Assembly (NCBI RefSeq): GCF_002850745.1 | Contig: NZ_KZ559483.1 | Span: forward strand, 1-64,000 | DNA length: 64,000 nt | Source of the DNA: Nonomuraea indica | GTDB lineage: Bacteria; Actinomycetota; Actinomycetes; Streptosporangiales; Streptosporangiaceae | Direction of reading: 5' to 3' | In this document: piece after piece, positions 17,501-25,854 of the stretch | How positions within the stretch are numbered: position 1 is the first letter of the stretch | How the letters are laid out: each line of letters begins with the position of its first letter | Notes under the pieces: generated by a model | Database searches by the model: none | The model's input: the letters and a program-made list of their open reading frames with translations, nothing else | Told to the model about the DNA's origin: nothing | Program-made: the position numbers and the translations under genes

Positions 17501-17664
17501 GCCGCTCACGCCGTGGGCAAACCGCTCAGTCCGGGGGAGCCGCTCACGCCGTGGGGACCGCTCAGGCCGTGGAAGCCGCTCACGCCGTGGGGACCGCTCA
17601 GGCCGTGGAAGCCGCTCACGCCGTGGGGACCGCTCACGCCGTGGGGACCGCTCAGGCCGTGGAG
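17501..17664. repeat. Nine-copy 18-bp tandem repeat
   Basis: The unit is RCCGCTCASGCCGTGGRR. Copies begin at 17501, 17521, 17539, 17557, 17575, 17593, 17611, 17629 and 17647, with a 2-nt insertion after the first. C- and G-variants alternate, giving a 36-bp higher-order period. The array sits just past the oxidoreductase stop and supplies the stop codon of the SDR gene. Two minus-strand frames remain open through it and would encode repeated six-residue units (such as PHGVSG). Confidence 0.9.
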
Positions 17665-18455
17665 GCGCGGGTGCCGTCCACGGCGTCGGCGCTGGCCCGC
17701 CAGAGGCGCTCGGCCAGGTCGGGGTCCGACATGGTGGAGGGCACCTCGGCGGGCCGCTCGCCGTCGAAGTAGCGTCCGGCGTGCCGCAGCCCGTCCTCGT
17801 GCGTGGCCAGGTACGTCAGCCGGCGCGCCCCGTACTCCGGCGGCTTGGCGTAGCCGGGCACGAGGAGCATGAGGCGCATGAGCAGGGCGCCGGACGCGAA
17901 GCCGGTCCTGATCACGCCGGGGTGGAAGCAGGTGGCGGCCAGCCCCCGGGCGGCCAGGGCGACGGTGAACAGGGCGTTGGCCTGCTTGGTGTCGCCGTAC
18001 TGGAGCCAGCCGTTCCACCGGCGGCGTTCGCGCGACAGGTCGGTGACGTCGAGCCTGCCGGCGCGGCCGGCCCGCGAGGAGGTGGTCACGATCCTGTCGA
18101 CGTGGTCGGCCAGGGCGCGGGTGAGCAGGAACGGGGCGAGATGGTTGACCTGAGCCATCAGCTCGTGCCCGTCCGGGGTGGTCCGCCGCGTCGGGCTCAT
18201 CACGCCGGCGTTGTTGACCAGCACCCCCACGCGCTCGTAACGTTCCCGTACCTGGGACGCCAGCTTGCGCACATCGTCCAGGGAGGTGAAGTCGCACGTC
18301 AGCACCTCGCCCTTGGCGCCCGGCAGGCCGCCGGCCACCTCCCTGAGCCGCCGCTCGTCCCGTCCGACCAGCACGACCCTGTGCCCCTCGCGCGAAAGCG
18401 CCGCCGCCGCGGCGGCGCCGATGCCGGAGCTGGCACCAGTAATCACACTAATCAT
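17652..18455 (-). CDS. Short-chain dehydrogenase/reductase
   Basis: This 267-aa classical SDR has the NAD(P)-binding TGASSGIGAAAAAALS at the N-terminus and the structural NNAGVM. The catalytic Ser is in TTSSRAGR and the Tyr/Lys pair in YGDTKQAN. The body is of the retinol-dehydrogenase/oxidoreductase type and the substrate is unknown. GGAGG lies 7-8 nt before the ATG. Its last codons and TGA come from the ninth copy of the 18-bp repeat, so the C-terminus has probably been altered by the repeat. It is divergent from the conservon. Confidence 0.85.
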   Translation of the reverse strand: MISVITGASSGIGAAAAAALSREGHRVVLVGRDERRLREVAGGLPGAKGEVLTCDFTSLDDVRKLASQVRERYERVGVLVNNAGVMSPTRRTTPDGHELMAQVNHLAPFLLTRALADHVDRIVTTSSRAGRAGRLDVTDLSRERRRWNGWLQYGDTKQANALFTVALAARGLAATCFHPGVIRTGFASGALLMRLMLLVPGYAKPPEYGARRLTYLATHEDGLRHAGRYFDGERPAEVPSTMSDPDLAERLWRASADAVDGTRASTA

Positions 18456-18480
18456 CCCGTTCCTCCCACTGCGCCGGAAC

Positions 18481-18514
18481 CTTAAACGGTGCTAGTCTCC
18501 TATGCGATCTTCCG
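18481..18514 (+). promoter_or_regulatory. Promoter region of the complete conservon
   Basis: CTTAAACGG (18481-18489) is followed directly by an extended -10, TGC-TAGTCT (18490-18498), then GCGATCTTC (18504-18512). The same blocks in the same order occur upstream of the second conservon, where 11 extra bp separate CTTAAACGG from TGCTATTCT. Confidence 0.5.
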
Positions 18515-18565
18515 GAGGTGTATTTACACAAAGGTGGAAATGCCCCTCGACTTCGAGGTTGGGAC

Positions 18566-20851
18566 ATGGGCTCGCGTAACCGGTCAATTCGGTTCAAGAT
18601 CTTCTTATTGTTGCTGCTACCCCTCCTGTCTCTGAGTGCGCTGTGGGGGTTCGTGCTGAACCTCACCGTGGGCGACGGTCAGGCCCTGCTGCGGGCCAAC
18701 ACCATCTACCAGACCGTCGGCGTCACCTCGACCGAGCTGGGACTGCAGCTTCAGGAGGAGCGTGCCCGCTCGGCGGTCGCCATCACCACGCGCCAGCTCA
18801 CGGAGGATCTCGGCGCCCAGCGGACCCGCACCGACCAGGCCGTCGCCACCTTCAAACGCGCCTCCGCCGAGGCCGGCGACACCGCCGACGGCACCCTGCG
18901 CGCCTCCGTCCGCGCGCTGGAACGCGAGCTCGACCGGCTGGGCGCCATCCGCTCCGACATCGACAACGGCCGCAGCAGCCGCCTGGCCGCCCTGAACTCC
19001 TACAACCACGTGCTCGACGCCCTGTTCAGGGTCTACGACCAGATGGTCTCCCTCCCCGACCTCGCCATCTTCCAGCAGGCCGCGGCCATGCAGGCGATGG
19101 GCAACGCCCGCGAGGTCATCGCCAGGGAGCACGCCCTCATCAGCGGCGCGCTCATCGACCAGGAGCTCACCGAGGCTGAGGCCGCCGCCTTCACCGAGTA
19201 CGCCGCGACCCGCGCGTTCCTGCACACGCGTGGCACGGCCGGGCTCGACCTGGCGCTGCGCCGGCCGTACGAGAAGGTGTTCGCCGGACCGACCTTCCGC
19301 AGCTTCGTCCTGATGGAGGCGAGGATCGTCGCCACCGGCGCGCCGCCGCCCGACGCCGACGCCTGGAACGCCGCGGCCGGCCAGGTCATGAAGCAGCTCG
19401 ACCGGATCGGCCTGTCCGCCACCCAGGAAGTCGCCGACCGCACCACGGACGCCGCCGTCGCCATCATGGGGCGGATCGCCGTCGCCGGCGGCATCGGGCT
19501 GATCGCCGTGCTCGCCTCCATCGTCATCTCCGTACGGTTCGGGCGGCGGCTCGGCGCCGAGCTCGCCGGGCTGCGCTCCGCCGCCCTGGACCTGTCGGAA
19601 CGGCGGCTGCCGCTCCTCGTCGAACGGCTGCGCCGCGGCGAGGACGTCAACGTCAAGAAGGAGCTCAAACCGCTCAAGGTCAGCGGCTCGGCCGAGATCA
19701 CCGACGTGGCCCGCGCGTTCGGCTCCGTGCAGCGCACCGCCGTACAGGCCGCGGTGGGCCAGGCCGAGCTGCGGCGCGGCGTCGGCCAGGTGTTCGTCAA
19801 CCTCGCCCGGCGCAAGCAGGGGCTGCTGCACCGCCAGCTCCGGCTCCTCGACCGCATGCAGCGCCGCACGCACGACCCCGACCGGCTGGAGGAACTCTTC
19901 CGCCTCGACCACCTGACCACCCGCATGCGCCGGCACGCGGAGAGCCTCATCATCCTGTCCGGCGCCGAACCGGGACGGGCCTGGCGCAAGCCGGTGCCGG
20001 TGATCGACATCGTCCGCGCCGCCATCGCCGAGGTGGAGGACTACACCCGCATCACGGTCGAGGCCGTCCCTCCCGGCGCCGTGGACGGCACCGTCGCCGC
20101 CGACCTCACCCACCTCGTCGCCGAGCTGGTCGAGAACGCCGCCATCTACTCACCGCCCGACGCCCCCGTCCAGGTCCGCGGCGACATGGTGAGCAACGGC
20201 TACGCCATCGAGGTGGACGACCGCGGGCTCGGGCTCTCGGAGGCCGAGTACGGCGCGTACAACACGCTGCTCGCCAACCCGCCCGAGTTCGACCTGGCCG
20301 ACAGCGACAGGCTCGGCCTGTTCGTGGTCGCCACGCTGGCCCGGCGGCACGGCGTCAACGTGCTGCTGCGCCGGTCCCCGTTCGGCGGCACCACGGCCAT
20401 CGTCCTGGTGCCGCGCCGGCTCGTCACCGAGCAGCCGGCGCTCACCTCAGGCGACGCCGCACCGGCCCTGCCCGGCCGCACCCGGGCCACGGCCGACGGC
20501 GACGAGGGCGGCGACGGCGAGAGGAGGGCCGGCGCGGCCGCCGAACCGGCCGCCCGGACCAGGAAGGAAGGTGACGGCGTATCCGCGCTGCCCACCCGCA
20601 CCCGGAAGAAGGCGCTCGCCGTGCTGAGCGGCGGAGCCGGCGGAGGGGCGAGCGGCGGCACCCACGCCGGGTTGCCCACCCGGGTACGACAGGCGAACCT
20701 GGCACCCCAGCTGAGGGCGGAGCCGCCGCCCGAGCCGGAGCCGGAGGAAAAGACCGAACGCTCTCCCGACGAGGTACGCGATCTGTTCTCCGCGTTCCAA
20801 CGGGGAACCCAACGCGCCCGAGAAGAAGCACAAGAAGAGGGGGAGGCATGA
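18566..20851 (+). CDS. cvnA: Conservon sensor kinase-like protein CvnA
   Basis: This 761-aa membrane protein has a first TM helix (about 10-30), an extracellular nitrate/nitrite-sensing-type helical domain (about 45-290) and a second TM (about 300-320). A HAMP-like linker and a kinase-like core follow, with FRLDHLTTRMRRHAESL and an HATPase (ELVENAAIYSPP, VDDRGLGLSEAEYG, GLFVVATLARRHG). A Pro-rich tail of about 150 residues ends the protein. In conservons CvnA assembles with CvnB-D as a G-protein-like signalling complex at the membrane. The ATG at 18566 is chosen because the TM begins right after it. The gene overlaps cvnB by 4 nt. Confidence 0.9.
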   Translation: MGSRNRSIRFKIFLLLLLPLLSLSALWGFVLNLTVGDGQALLRANTIYQTVGVTSTELGLQLQEERARSAVAITTRQLTEDLGAQRTRTDQAVATFKRASAEAGDTADGTLRASVRALERELDRLGAIRSDIDNGRSSRLAALNSYNHVLDALFRVYDQMVSLPDLAIFQQAAAMQAMGNAREVIAREHALISGALIDQELTEAEAAAFTEYAATRAFLHTRGTAGLDLALRRPYEKVFAGPTFRSFVLMEARIVATGAPPPDADAWNAAAGQVMKQLDRIGLSATQEVADRTTDAAVAIMGRIAVAGGIGLIAVLASIVISVRFGRRLGAELAGLRSAALDLSERRLPLLVERLRRGEDVNVKKELKPLKVSGSAEITDVARAFGSVQRTAVQAAVGQAELRRGVGQVFVNLARRKQGLLHRQLRLLDRMQRRTHDPDRLEELFRLDHLTTRMRRHAESLIILSGAEPGRAWRKPVPVIDIVRAAIAEVEDYTRITVEAVPPGAVDGTVAADLTHLVAELVENAAIYSPPDAPVQVRGDMVSNGYAIEVDDRGLGLSEAEYGAYNTLLANPPEFDLADSDRLGLFVVATLARRHGVNVLLRRSPFGGTTAIVLVPRRLVTEQPALTSGDAAPALPGRTRATADGDEGGDGERRAGAAAEPAARTRKEGDGVSALPTRTRKKALAVLSGGAGGGASGGTHAGLPTRVRQANLAPQLRAEPPPEPEPEEKTERSPDEVRDLFSAFQRGTQRAREEAQEEGEA

Positions 20852-21255
20852 CCGTGCCGACGACCAACACCGGTGAACTGAACTGGCTGCTCGACGACCT
20901 GACGACCAGGGTCGCGGCGGTACGGCAGGCGGTGATCCTGTCGACCGACGGCCTCGCGGTCGGCTACTCGAAGGGCCTGAGCCGGGAGGACGCCGAGCAC
21001 CTGTCGGCCGTGGCCGCCGGCTTCCAGAGCCTGGCCCGCGGCACCGGACGCCACTTCGGCGGCGGTGACGTCCGGCAGACCATCGTCGAGATGGAGTCGG
21101 CGTTCCTGTTCGTCACCGCGGCGGGCCAGGGCACCTGCCTGGCCGTGCTCGCCGAGGCGAACGTGGACGTGGGCCACATCGCCTACGAGATGGCGATGCT
21201 CGTCAAGCGGGTCGGGCAGCACATCTCGACCAGCCCGCGAGCGGCCACGTCATGA
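20848..21255 (+). CDS. cvnB: Roadblock/LC7 protein CvnB
   Basis: This 135-aa single roadblock/LC7 domain has LNWLLDDLTTRVAAVRQAVILSTDGLAVG at the N-terminus and CLAVLAEANVDVGHIAYEM near the C-terminus. CvnB is thought to act on the CvnD GTPase, as MglB-like proteins do on MglA. Its ATG overlaps the cvnA stop and its TGA overlaps the cvnC start, giving tight translational coupling. Confidence 0.92.
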   Translation: MTVPTTNTGELNWLLDDLTTRVAAVRQAVILSTDGLAVGYSKGLSREDAEHLSAVAAGFQSLARGTGRHFGGGDVRQTIVEMESAFLFVTAAGQGTCLAVLAEANVDVGHIAYEMAMLVKRVGQHISTSPRAATS

Positions 21256-21626
21256 CGGAGACCCCGCAGTGGCTCGATGAGGAGGCGGGACCGGTCGTCC
21301 GGCCCTATGCTCTGATCCGCGGCCGTACGAGGTCTTCCGGCGACATGTTCGACCTCATCGCGACCGTACGCGTCGTCGACGAGCCGCCCGGCGACGCGCC
21401 GAGTGACCTGGGCCCCGAGCAGCAGACGATCCTGCGGATGGCGCGGAGCCCGATCTCGGTGGCCGACGTGGCCGCCGACCTCGACCTGCCCATCGGCGTC
21501 GTCCGGGTGCTGCTGGGCGACATGCGTGACCACGGTCTGATCTCGGTGACGTCCCCCTCAGCGGCGAGGCCACGTCCGAGTTCGGGCATTCTCAAGGAAG
21601 TGATCAATGGACTCCGGGCTCTCTGA
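21252..21626 (+). CDS. cvnC: DUF742 protein CvnC
   Basis: This 124-aa DUF742 protein begins with WLDEEAGPVVRPYALIRGRT and has a helical, winged-helix-like centre (PISVADVAADLDLPIGVVRVLLGD). It ends in ILKEVINGLRAL, the usual conservon DUF742 C-terminus. It overlaps cvnB by 4 nt and cvnD by 20 nt. The paralogue at 22204 is closely similar at both ends. Confidence 0.92.
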   Translation: MTETPQWLDEEAGPVVRPYALIRGRTRSSGDMFDLIATVRVVDEPPGDAPSDLGPEQQTILRMARSPISVADVAADLDLPIGVVRVLLGDMRDHGLISVTSPSAARPRPSSGILKEVINGLRAL

Positions 21627-22179
21627 GGACCCCGTAGCGCTGAAGATTCTCATCGCCGGAGGCTTCGGCGTGGGCAAGACCACCCTGGTGGGATCGATCA
21701 GCGAGATCAAGCCGCTGCGCACCGAGGAGGTGCTCTCCGAGCGCGGGATCGGCGTGGACGACATCGACGGTGTGGAGGCGAAGACCACCACCACCGTCGC
21801 CATGGACTTCGGCCGCATCACCATCCGCGAGGGGCTGGTCGTCTACCTGTTCGGCACGCCGGGCCAGGAGCGGTTCTGGTTCATGTGGGACGAGCTGTCC
21901 TACGGCGCGCTCGGCGCCGTCGTGATCGCCGACACCCGCCGGCTGACCGACTGCTTCCCGTCGGTCGACTACTTCGAGCAGCGCGGCACGCCGTTCGTGG
22001 TGGCCGTCAACTGCTTCGACGGGGCCGAGCGGCACAGCGTGGACGACGTGCGGATCGCGCTCGACCTCGACGACCACGTGCCGGTGCTGCTGTGCGACGT
22101 CCGGCGGCGCACCTCGGCCAAGGAGGTCATGGTGACCCTCGTCGAGCACTCCCTGCGCACGCTGACCGCGGCGGGTTAG
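21607..22179 (+). CDS. cvnD: Conservon GTPase CvnD
   Basis: This 190-aa small GTPase of the MglA/Arf-like ATP/GTP-binding group has a P-loop, GGFGVGKTTLVGS. Switch I contains TTTTVAMDFG, and switch II carries LFGTPGQERFWFMWDEL. The NKxD motif is altered to NCFD, as in other CvnD proteins. It is the effector of the A-B-C-D complex. The start lies inside cvnC. Its TAG stop forms one arm of the hairpin at 22177-22206, and no second GTPase gene exists for the opposing conservon. Confidence 0.92.
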   Translation: MDSGLSEDPVALKILIAGGFGVGKTTLVGSISEIKPLRTEEVLSERGIGVDDIDGVEAKTTTTVAMDFGRITIREGLVVYLFGTPGQERFWFMWDELSYGALGAVVIADTRRLTDCFPSVDYFEQRGTPFVVAVNCFDGAERHSVDDVRIALDLDDHVPVLLCDVRRRTSAKEVMVTLVEHSLRTLTAAG

Positions 22180-22206
22180 GCCGGGCCGGGCCGCCGGCCC
22201 GGCCTA
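22177..22206. terminator. Bidirectional terminator containing both stop codons
   Basis: TAGGCCGGGCCGG (22177-22189) and its exact reverse complement (22194-22206) form a 13-bp stem with a GCCG loop. The first three bases of the stem on each strand are the TAG stops of cvnD (plus) and the second cvnC (minus). Confidence 0.85.
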
Positions 22207-22581
22207 CAGGGCCTTGAGACCGTTGATCACTTCGCGGAGCAGGTTCTCGGTGGCCGCCGTGTTCTTGGGAGCCGGCGGCCGTACCGTGACCAGCCCGTAG
22301 TGCAGCAGGTCGCCGAGGAGCACGCGCACCACGGCCACCGGCAGGTCCAGCTCGGCGGCCAGCTCCACCACCGGCCGCGGCCGCGCGGCGACGCCGGCGA
22401 GCAGCCGCCGGTGCTGGGCGCTCAACTCCGCCTTCGTCGGCACCGGCAGCCCGCTCCCGGTGACGCTCGCCAGCAGGTCGATCGCGGACGTCGCGGAGGA
22501 CCTGGTGCGGCCCCGGGCGACCGCGTACGGCCGCACCACAGGTCCGGCCTCCTCGTCGACCCACTCGTGCTCGCGGCTCAC
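22204..22581 (-). CDS. cvnC: DUF742 protein of the reduced conservon
   Basis: This 125-aa paralogue of the CvnC at 21252 has the same start (EWVDEEAGPVVRPYAVARGRT), the central VELAAELDLPVAVVRVLLGD and the end LLREVINGLKAL. Its ATG overlaps the upstream kinase-like gene by 4 nt, the place where cvnB normally sits. The next gene downstream is the convergent cvnD of the other conservon, so this unit has neither its own roadblock protein nor its own GTPase. Confidence 0.9.
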   Translation of the reverse strand: MSREHEWVDEEAGPVVRPYAVARGRTRSSATSAIDLLASVTGSGLPVPTKAELSAQHRRLLAGVAARPRPVVELAAELDLPVAVVRVLLGDLLHYGLVTVRPPAPKNTAATENLLREVINGLKAL

Positions 22582-24830
22582 GATCGAGATCCCCCATCCT
22601 GGTCGCTGTCCTGACGCCCCCGTTGCCAGCCTGACTGAAGGGACGAGAGCAGCGCCCTGGTTTCCTCGGGCGAGCGCTCGTCCGGCGGCGCCGCCACGGG
22701 CGGCTGCCTGAGCTGCTGCGGCAGGTTGGCCTGCCGTTGGCGGCGCGGCAGCGCCGGCTCCGCCTGCTCCGCCGTGCCCCGCTTGGAGGTGCGCACGCGG
22801 CGGGGCAGGCCGCCCGGGCCGGTCGGCTGCTCGGCGCCGTTGCGTCCGTTGCCGTCGGCGGCCGGGCCGCGGTTCGCGATCTGGTCGGTCGTGCCCGGCA
22901 GCTCGTTCCTGACGACCGAGACGGACACCGACTCCAGCTCCGGCACCTCGACGGGCATCGGCAGCATCTCGACCAGCGTCGGCGGCACCAGCACGATCGC
23001 GGTCGTCCCGCCGTACGGCGAGGGCTTGACCGTCACCGAGATGCCGTGCCGGGCCGCGAGCATGCCCACCACCGCGAAGCCGAGCTGCTCGGTCTGCGAC
23101 GGGTCGAACTCGGGCGGGCTGGCCAGCCGCTCGTTGATCTCCTGGCGCATCTCGGGCGGCATGCCGAGGCCCCGGTCCTCGACCTCGACGGCGAAGCCCC
23201 GGCCGACCAGCTCGCCGCGGACCGACACCTCGTTGCCCGGCGAGGAGAAGGCGGTGGCGTTCTCGATCAGCTCGGCGAACAGGTGCATGAGGTCCGCCAC
23301 GGCGGTGCCCGCGAAGCCGTACTCGGGCATGGGGTAGACCCGCACCCGGGTGTACTCCTCCACCTGGGCGGAGGCGCCGTTCAGCACGTCCTCGACGGGG
23401 ATGACGCCGCGCCAGCGGCGCCCGGCCGTGCCGCCCGACAGCAGCACCAGGCCCTCGGCGTGGCGGCGCATGCGCGTGGTCAGGTGGTCGAGCCTGAACA
23501 GGCGCTCCAGCGCCTCCGGCTCCTCGGTCTCGCGCTGCATGTCGTCGAGGAGCCTGAGCTGGCGCTGCAGCAGCGACTGGCTGCGCCGGGCCAGGTTGCG
23601 CAGCGCCTCGGAGACGCCCTCGCGCAGGCGGGCCTGCTCGACCGCCGCGTCCACGGCGGTGCGCTGCACGCTGTCGAAAGCGGCCGCGAGGTCGGCGACC
23701 TCGCTGGTGGTCCGGTCGGCCACCTTGATGGGCGGCGCCTCGGCCTCGACGTCGACCCGGTCGCCCCTGCGGAGCCGTTCCACGACGCCCGGCAGCCGGA
23801 TCTCGGCCAGGTCGAGCGCGCTGCGCCGCAGCGTACCGAGGTCGAGGGCGACCTGCCTGCCGACGCGGACGGAGACGATGACGGAGAACACCACCGCGAC
23901 CAGCCCGAGCGCGCCCGCCACCGCGGCGCGCACGATGATCGTGATGCCGGCCGGCTCGATCCGGGCGAGCAGCTTGTCGCCGGTGCGCCAGACGACCTGC
24001 GTGTAGTCGGTCAGCACGGGGTCGGCCAGCTCACGCCACATCTGCATGTTGACGGGCTCGCCGTTGATGTACGACTGCATCGCGCGTTGCATCGTGGCGA
24101 AGCGGGTGGAGGCCATGACCTTCTCGAACGGAGCCCGCAGCTCGGCGTCCAGGTTGGCCATCGCCGTGGGGAACAGATGCTCGCGCACCCCGTGGAAGTG
24201 GGCGAGCATGTGCACCTCCGCCCTCGACAGCTTGCCGCCGGCGGCGACGATGAGGGCGTTCTCGCGGCTCATCATCTCGCGCACCTCGTCGGCGGCGATG
24301 AGGCCCTGCGACAGGCGGGCCAGCTCGACGTCGGTGCTGATCGTGAACGTGGAGTACAGGATGTGCACCCGGTCGGAGATCGCGGAGTACTCGTTGACCA
24401 GGTCCGCGGCGGCCATCTCCCCGGCGTCCACCTGCCGCCTGATGTCGGGCAGCCGGTCGATCGCCTCGAACGCGTCGGCGAGCCTCTCGGCCATCTCCGG
24501 CGTCATGGCCGACCGGACGCTCTCCTGGCGGGCGGACTCGGTGAGCTTGGTACGCACCCTGTCGGTCTTGGCGCGGGCCGCCGCCAGCGGCGCCGGGTCG
24601 CTGACGGCTCCACCTAGGCGTTCGGCCGAGGCGAGTCGCTCGGCCTGCAGGTTCCCGACGAGCCCGTCGGCGTAGTTGATCACGCCGGTCCAGATGGTCT
24701 GGGCCTTCAGCAGGTTGAAGGCGTCACCGAACGTGCTGCTCGCGGCGAAGCCCCACAGGGCGACGAGGGAGACCAAGGGGATGACGAGCAGCGTCGCGAT
24801 CTTGAATCTGATGGATCTGCCCGATGCCAT
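22578..24830 (-). CDS. cvnA: Sensor kinase-like protein of the reduced conservon
   Basis: This 750-aa paralogue of the CvnA at 18566 has the same layout: a TM helix near the N-terminus (IRFKIATLLVIPLVSLVALWGF), a helical extracellular sensing domain and a second TM near 300. FRLDHLTTRMRRHAEGL and an HATPase (ELIENATAFSSP, VEDRGLGMPPE) follow, then a Pro-rich tail. GGGAG lies upstream of the ATG. Unlike the other copy, it is followed directly by a DUF742 gene without a roadblock gene. Confidence 0.88.
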   Translation of the reverse strand: MASGRSIRFKIATLLVIPLVSLVALWGFAASSTFGDAFNLLKAQTIWTGVINYADGLVGNLQAERLASAERLGGAVSDPAPLAAARAKTDRVRTKLTESARQESVRSAMTPEMAERLADAFEAIDRLPDIRRQVDAGEMAAADLVNEYSAISDRVHILYSTFTISTDVELARLSQGLIAADEVREMMSRENALIVAAGGKLSRAEVHMLAHFHGVREHLFPTAMANLDAELRAPFEKVMASTRFATMQRAMQSYINGEPVNMQMWRELADPVLTDYTQVVWRTGDKLLARIEPAGITIIVRAAVAGALGLVAVVFSVIVSVRVGRQVALDLGTLRRSALDLAEIRLPGVVERLRRGDRVDVEAEAPPIKVADRTTSEVADLAAAFDSVQRTAVDAAVEQARLREGVSEALRNLARRSQSLLQRQLRLLDDMQRETEEPEALERLFRLDHLTTRMRRHAEGLVLLSGGTAGRRWRGVIPVEDVLNGASAQVEEYTRVRVYPMPEYGFAGTAVADLMHLFAELIENATAFSSPGNEVSVRGELVGRGFAVEVEDRGLGMPPEMRQEINERLASPPEFDPSQTEQLGFAVVGMLAARHGISVTVKPSPYGGTTAIVLVPPTLVEMLPMPVEVPELESVSVSVVRNELPGTTDQIANRGPAADGNGRNGAEQPTGPGGLPRRVRTSKRGTAEQAEPALPRRQRQANLPQQLRQPPVAAPPDERSPEETRALLSSLQSGWQRGRQDSDQDGGSRS

Positions 24831-24863
24831 TGGTACCTGCTCCCGGATAGAAGATCGCCGGAG

Positions 24864-24892
24864 AGAATAGCACCGAAACAGGCCCGTTTAAG
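24864..24892 (-). promoter_or_regulatory. Promoter of the reduced conservon
   Basis: On the minus strand CTTAAA (24887-24892) and an extended -10, TGC-TATTCT (24864-24872), are spaced by 17 bp. GCGATCTTC follows downstream. All three blocks recur at the other conservon. Confidence 0.5.
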
Positions 24893-24893
24893 A

Positions 24894-25580
24894 TCAACTA
24901 GCGATAAATCTGTGATATGTCGGGAAATTGACGGCTTTTGTGGCGTGCGTGCGGGTCCACGCCAGCCGGACGAGCCAGCCGGCCAGCACCGCCAGCACCG
25001 CCACCTCCGCGCCGAGCAGCAGCCGCTCCACCAGCCCGATCAGCACCCGCTCCCCCGGCAGCGCCACGTACGTCATGGCCAGCACCCCGAAGCCCCCGGC
25101 CAGCGCCAGCCACTCCACCACCCGCGCGACCGGCTTCCAGTCCGCGTGGGCCCCCAGACGAGGCACCAGCACCGCCGCCGCCACCGGCAGGCTCACGAAC
25201 GCCGCCACCGACACGTACCGGTGCACCTGCGCCGTCAGGTCCAGGTCCATGCCGAGCGGGGTGGTCGGGAGCACGGCCGCCACGACCATCGCCCCCGACC
25301 ACACCAGCAGCAACCGCTCGGGCAGCCCGCGCACCGGAGCCCCCACCGCGCGCAGCCCGGCGAGCAGCGCCAGCGACCCCAGCCCCATCACGGCCATGGC
25401 GACCTCCGTGACGCCCCCGCGGTCCGCCACGGCGTACTCGCTCACGGTCACCTGCAGCGGATCGAGGTACGGGTCCGGGCCCAGCTGACCGATCACCACG
25501 GCCACGACCGAGAACCCGATCGCGGCGCACGCGATCCACGCCCACATGCCCGGCGACACCCGCGCCGTCAATCCGCTCAT
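24894..25580 (-). CDS. DUF998 family membrane protein
   Basis: This 228-aa integral membrane protein has about six TM helices. The DUF998 pattern is visible: DPYLDPLQVTVSEYAVADRGG in the first loop, VLPTTPLGMDLDLTAQVHRYVSVAAF in the third, and a Gly/Leu-rich second half. The function of this family is unknown. The ATG at 25580 has GGGAGGG 7 nt upstream; the longer frame to 25829 is not supported. The gene's end lies only 2 bp from the promoter of the reduced conservon, in the same direction. Confidence 0.8.
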   Translation of the reverse strand: MSGLTARVSPGMWAWIACAAIGFSVVAVVIGQLGPDPYLDPLQVTVSEYAVADRGGVTEVAMAVMGLGSLALLAGLRAVGAPVRGLPERLLLVWSGAMVVAAVLPTTPLGMDLDLTAQVHRYVSVAAFVSLPVAAAVLVPRLGAHADWKPVARVVEWLALAGGFGVLAMTYVALPGERVLIGLVERLLLGAEVAVLAVLAGWLVRLAWTRTHATKAVNFPTYHRFIAS

Positions 25581-25854
25581 GCCCCAACCCTCCCGTCTCA
25601 CCCCCTTCGCCACCATCCGGCCTGACCCCCACCCCGCCCCTGACTCGCCCCCTAGGGGTTCGTGGGCCGGTGACCCCGGAAGAGGGTTCGGGGGCCGAGC
25701 GGGCCGGTCGGCGCGCCGGAGCCGGGGTGGGCGCCGGGGAGCCCGGCCGGGGGTGGTGACCGCCCCGGACACGAGGCCCCGCCGGGTACGTGGGTGACGG
25801 GGTGGGACCGGCCGCGGCACGAGAACCACCGCGTCCAGGAACCCGGGGGTGCGG
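25581..25854. other. Intergenic region without a recognisable gene
   Basis: This very GC-rich (about 78 %) stretch lies between xylB and the DUF998 gene, both on the minus strand. Short GC-rich inverted repeats are present, as expected by chance at this composition. I see no clear promoter apart from the ribosome site at 25587-25593. Confidence 0.5.

Noticed and set aside
17401..17664. CRISPR array
   Set aside because: The 18-bp units are contiguous with no unique spacers; it is a tandem repeat.
17506..18297. Minus-strand frame with a PHGVSG repeat tail
   Set aside because: It is out of frame with the SDR for most of its length; only a frameshift would connect it. The repeat is reported instead.
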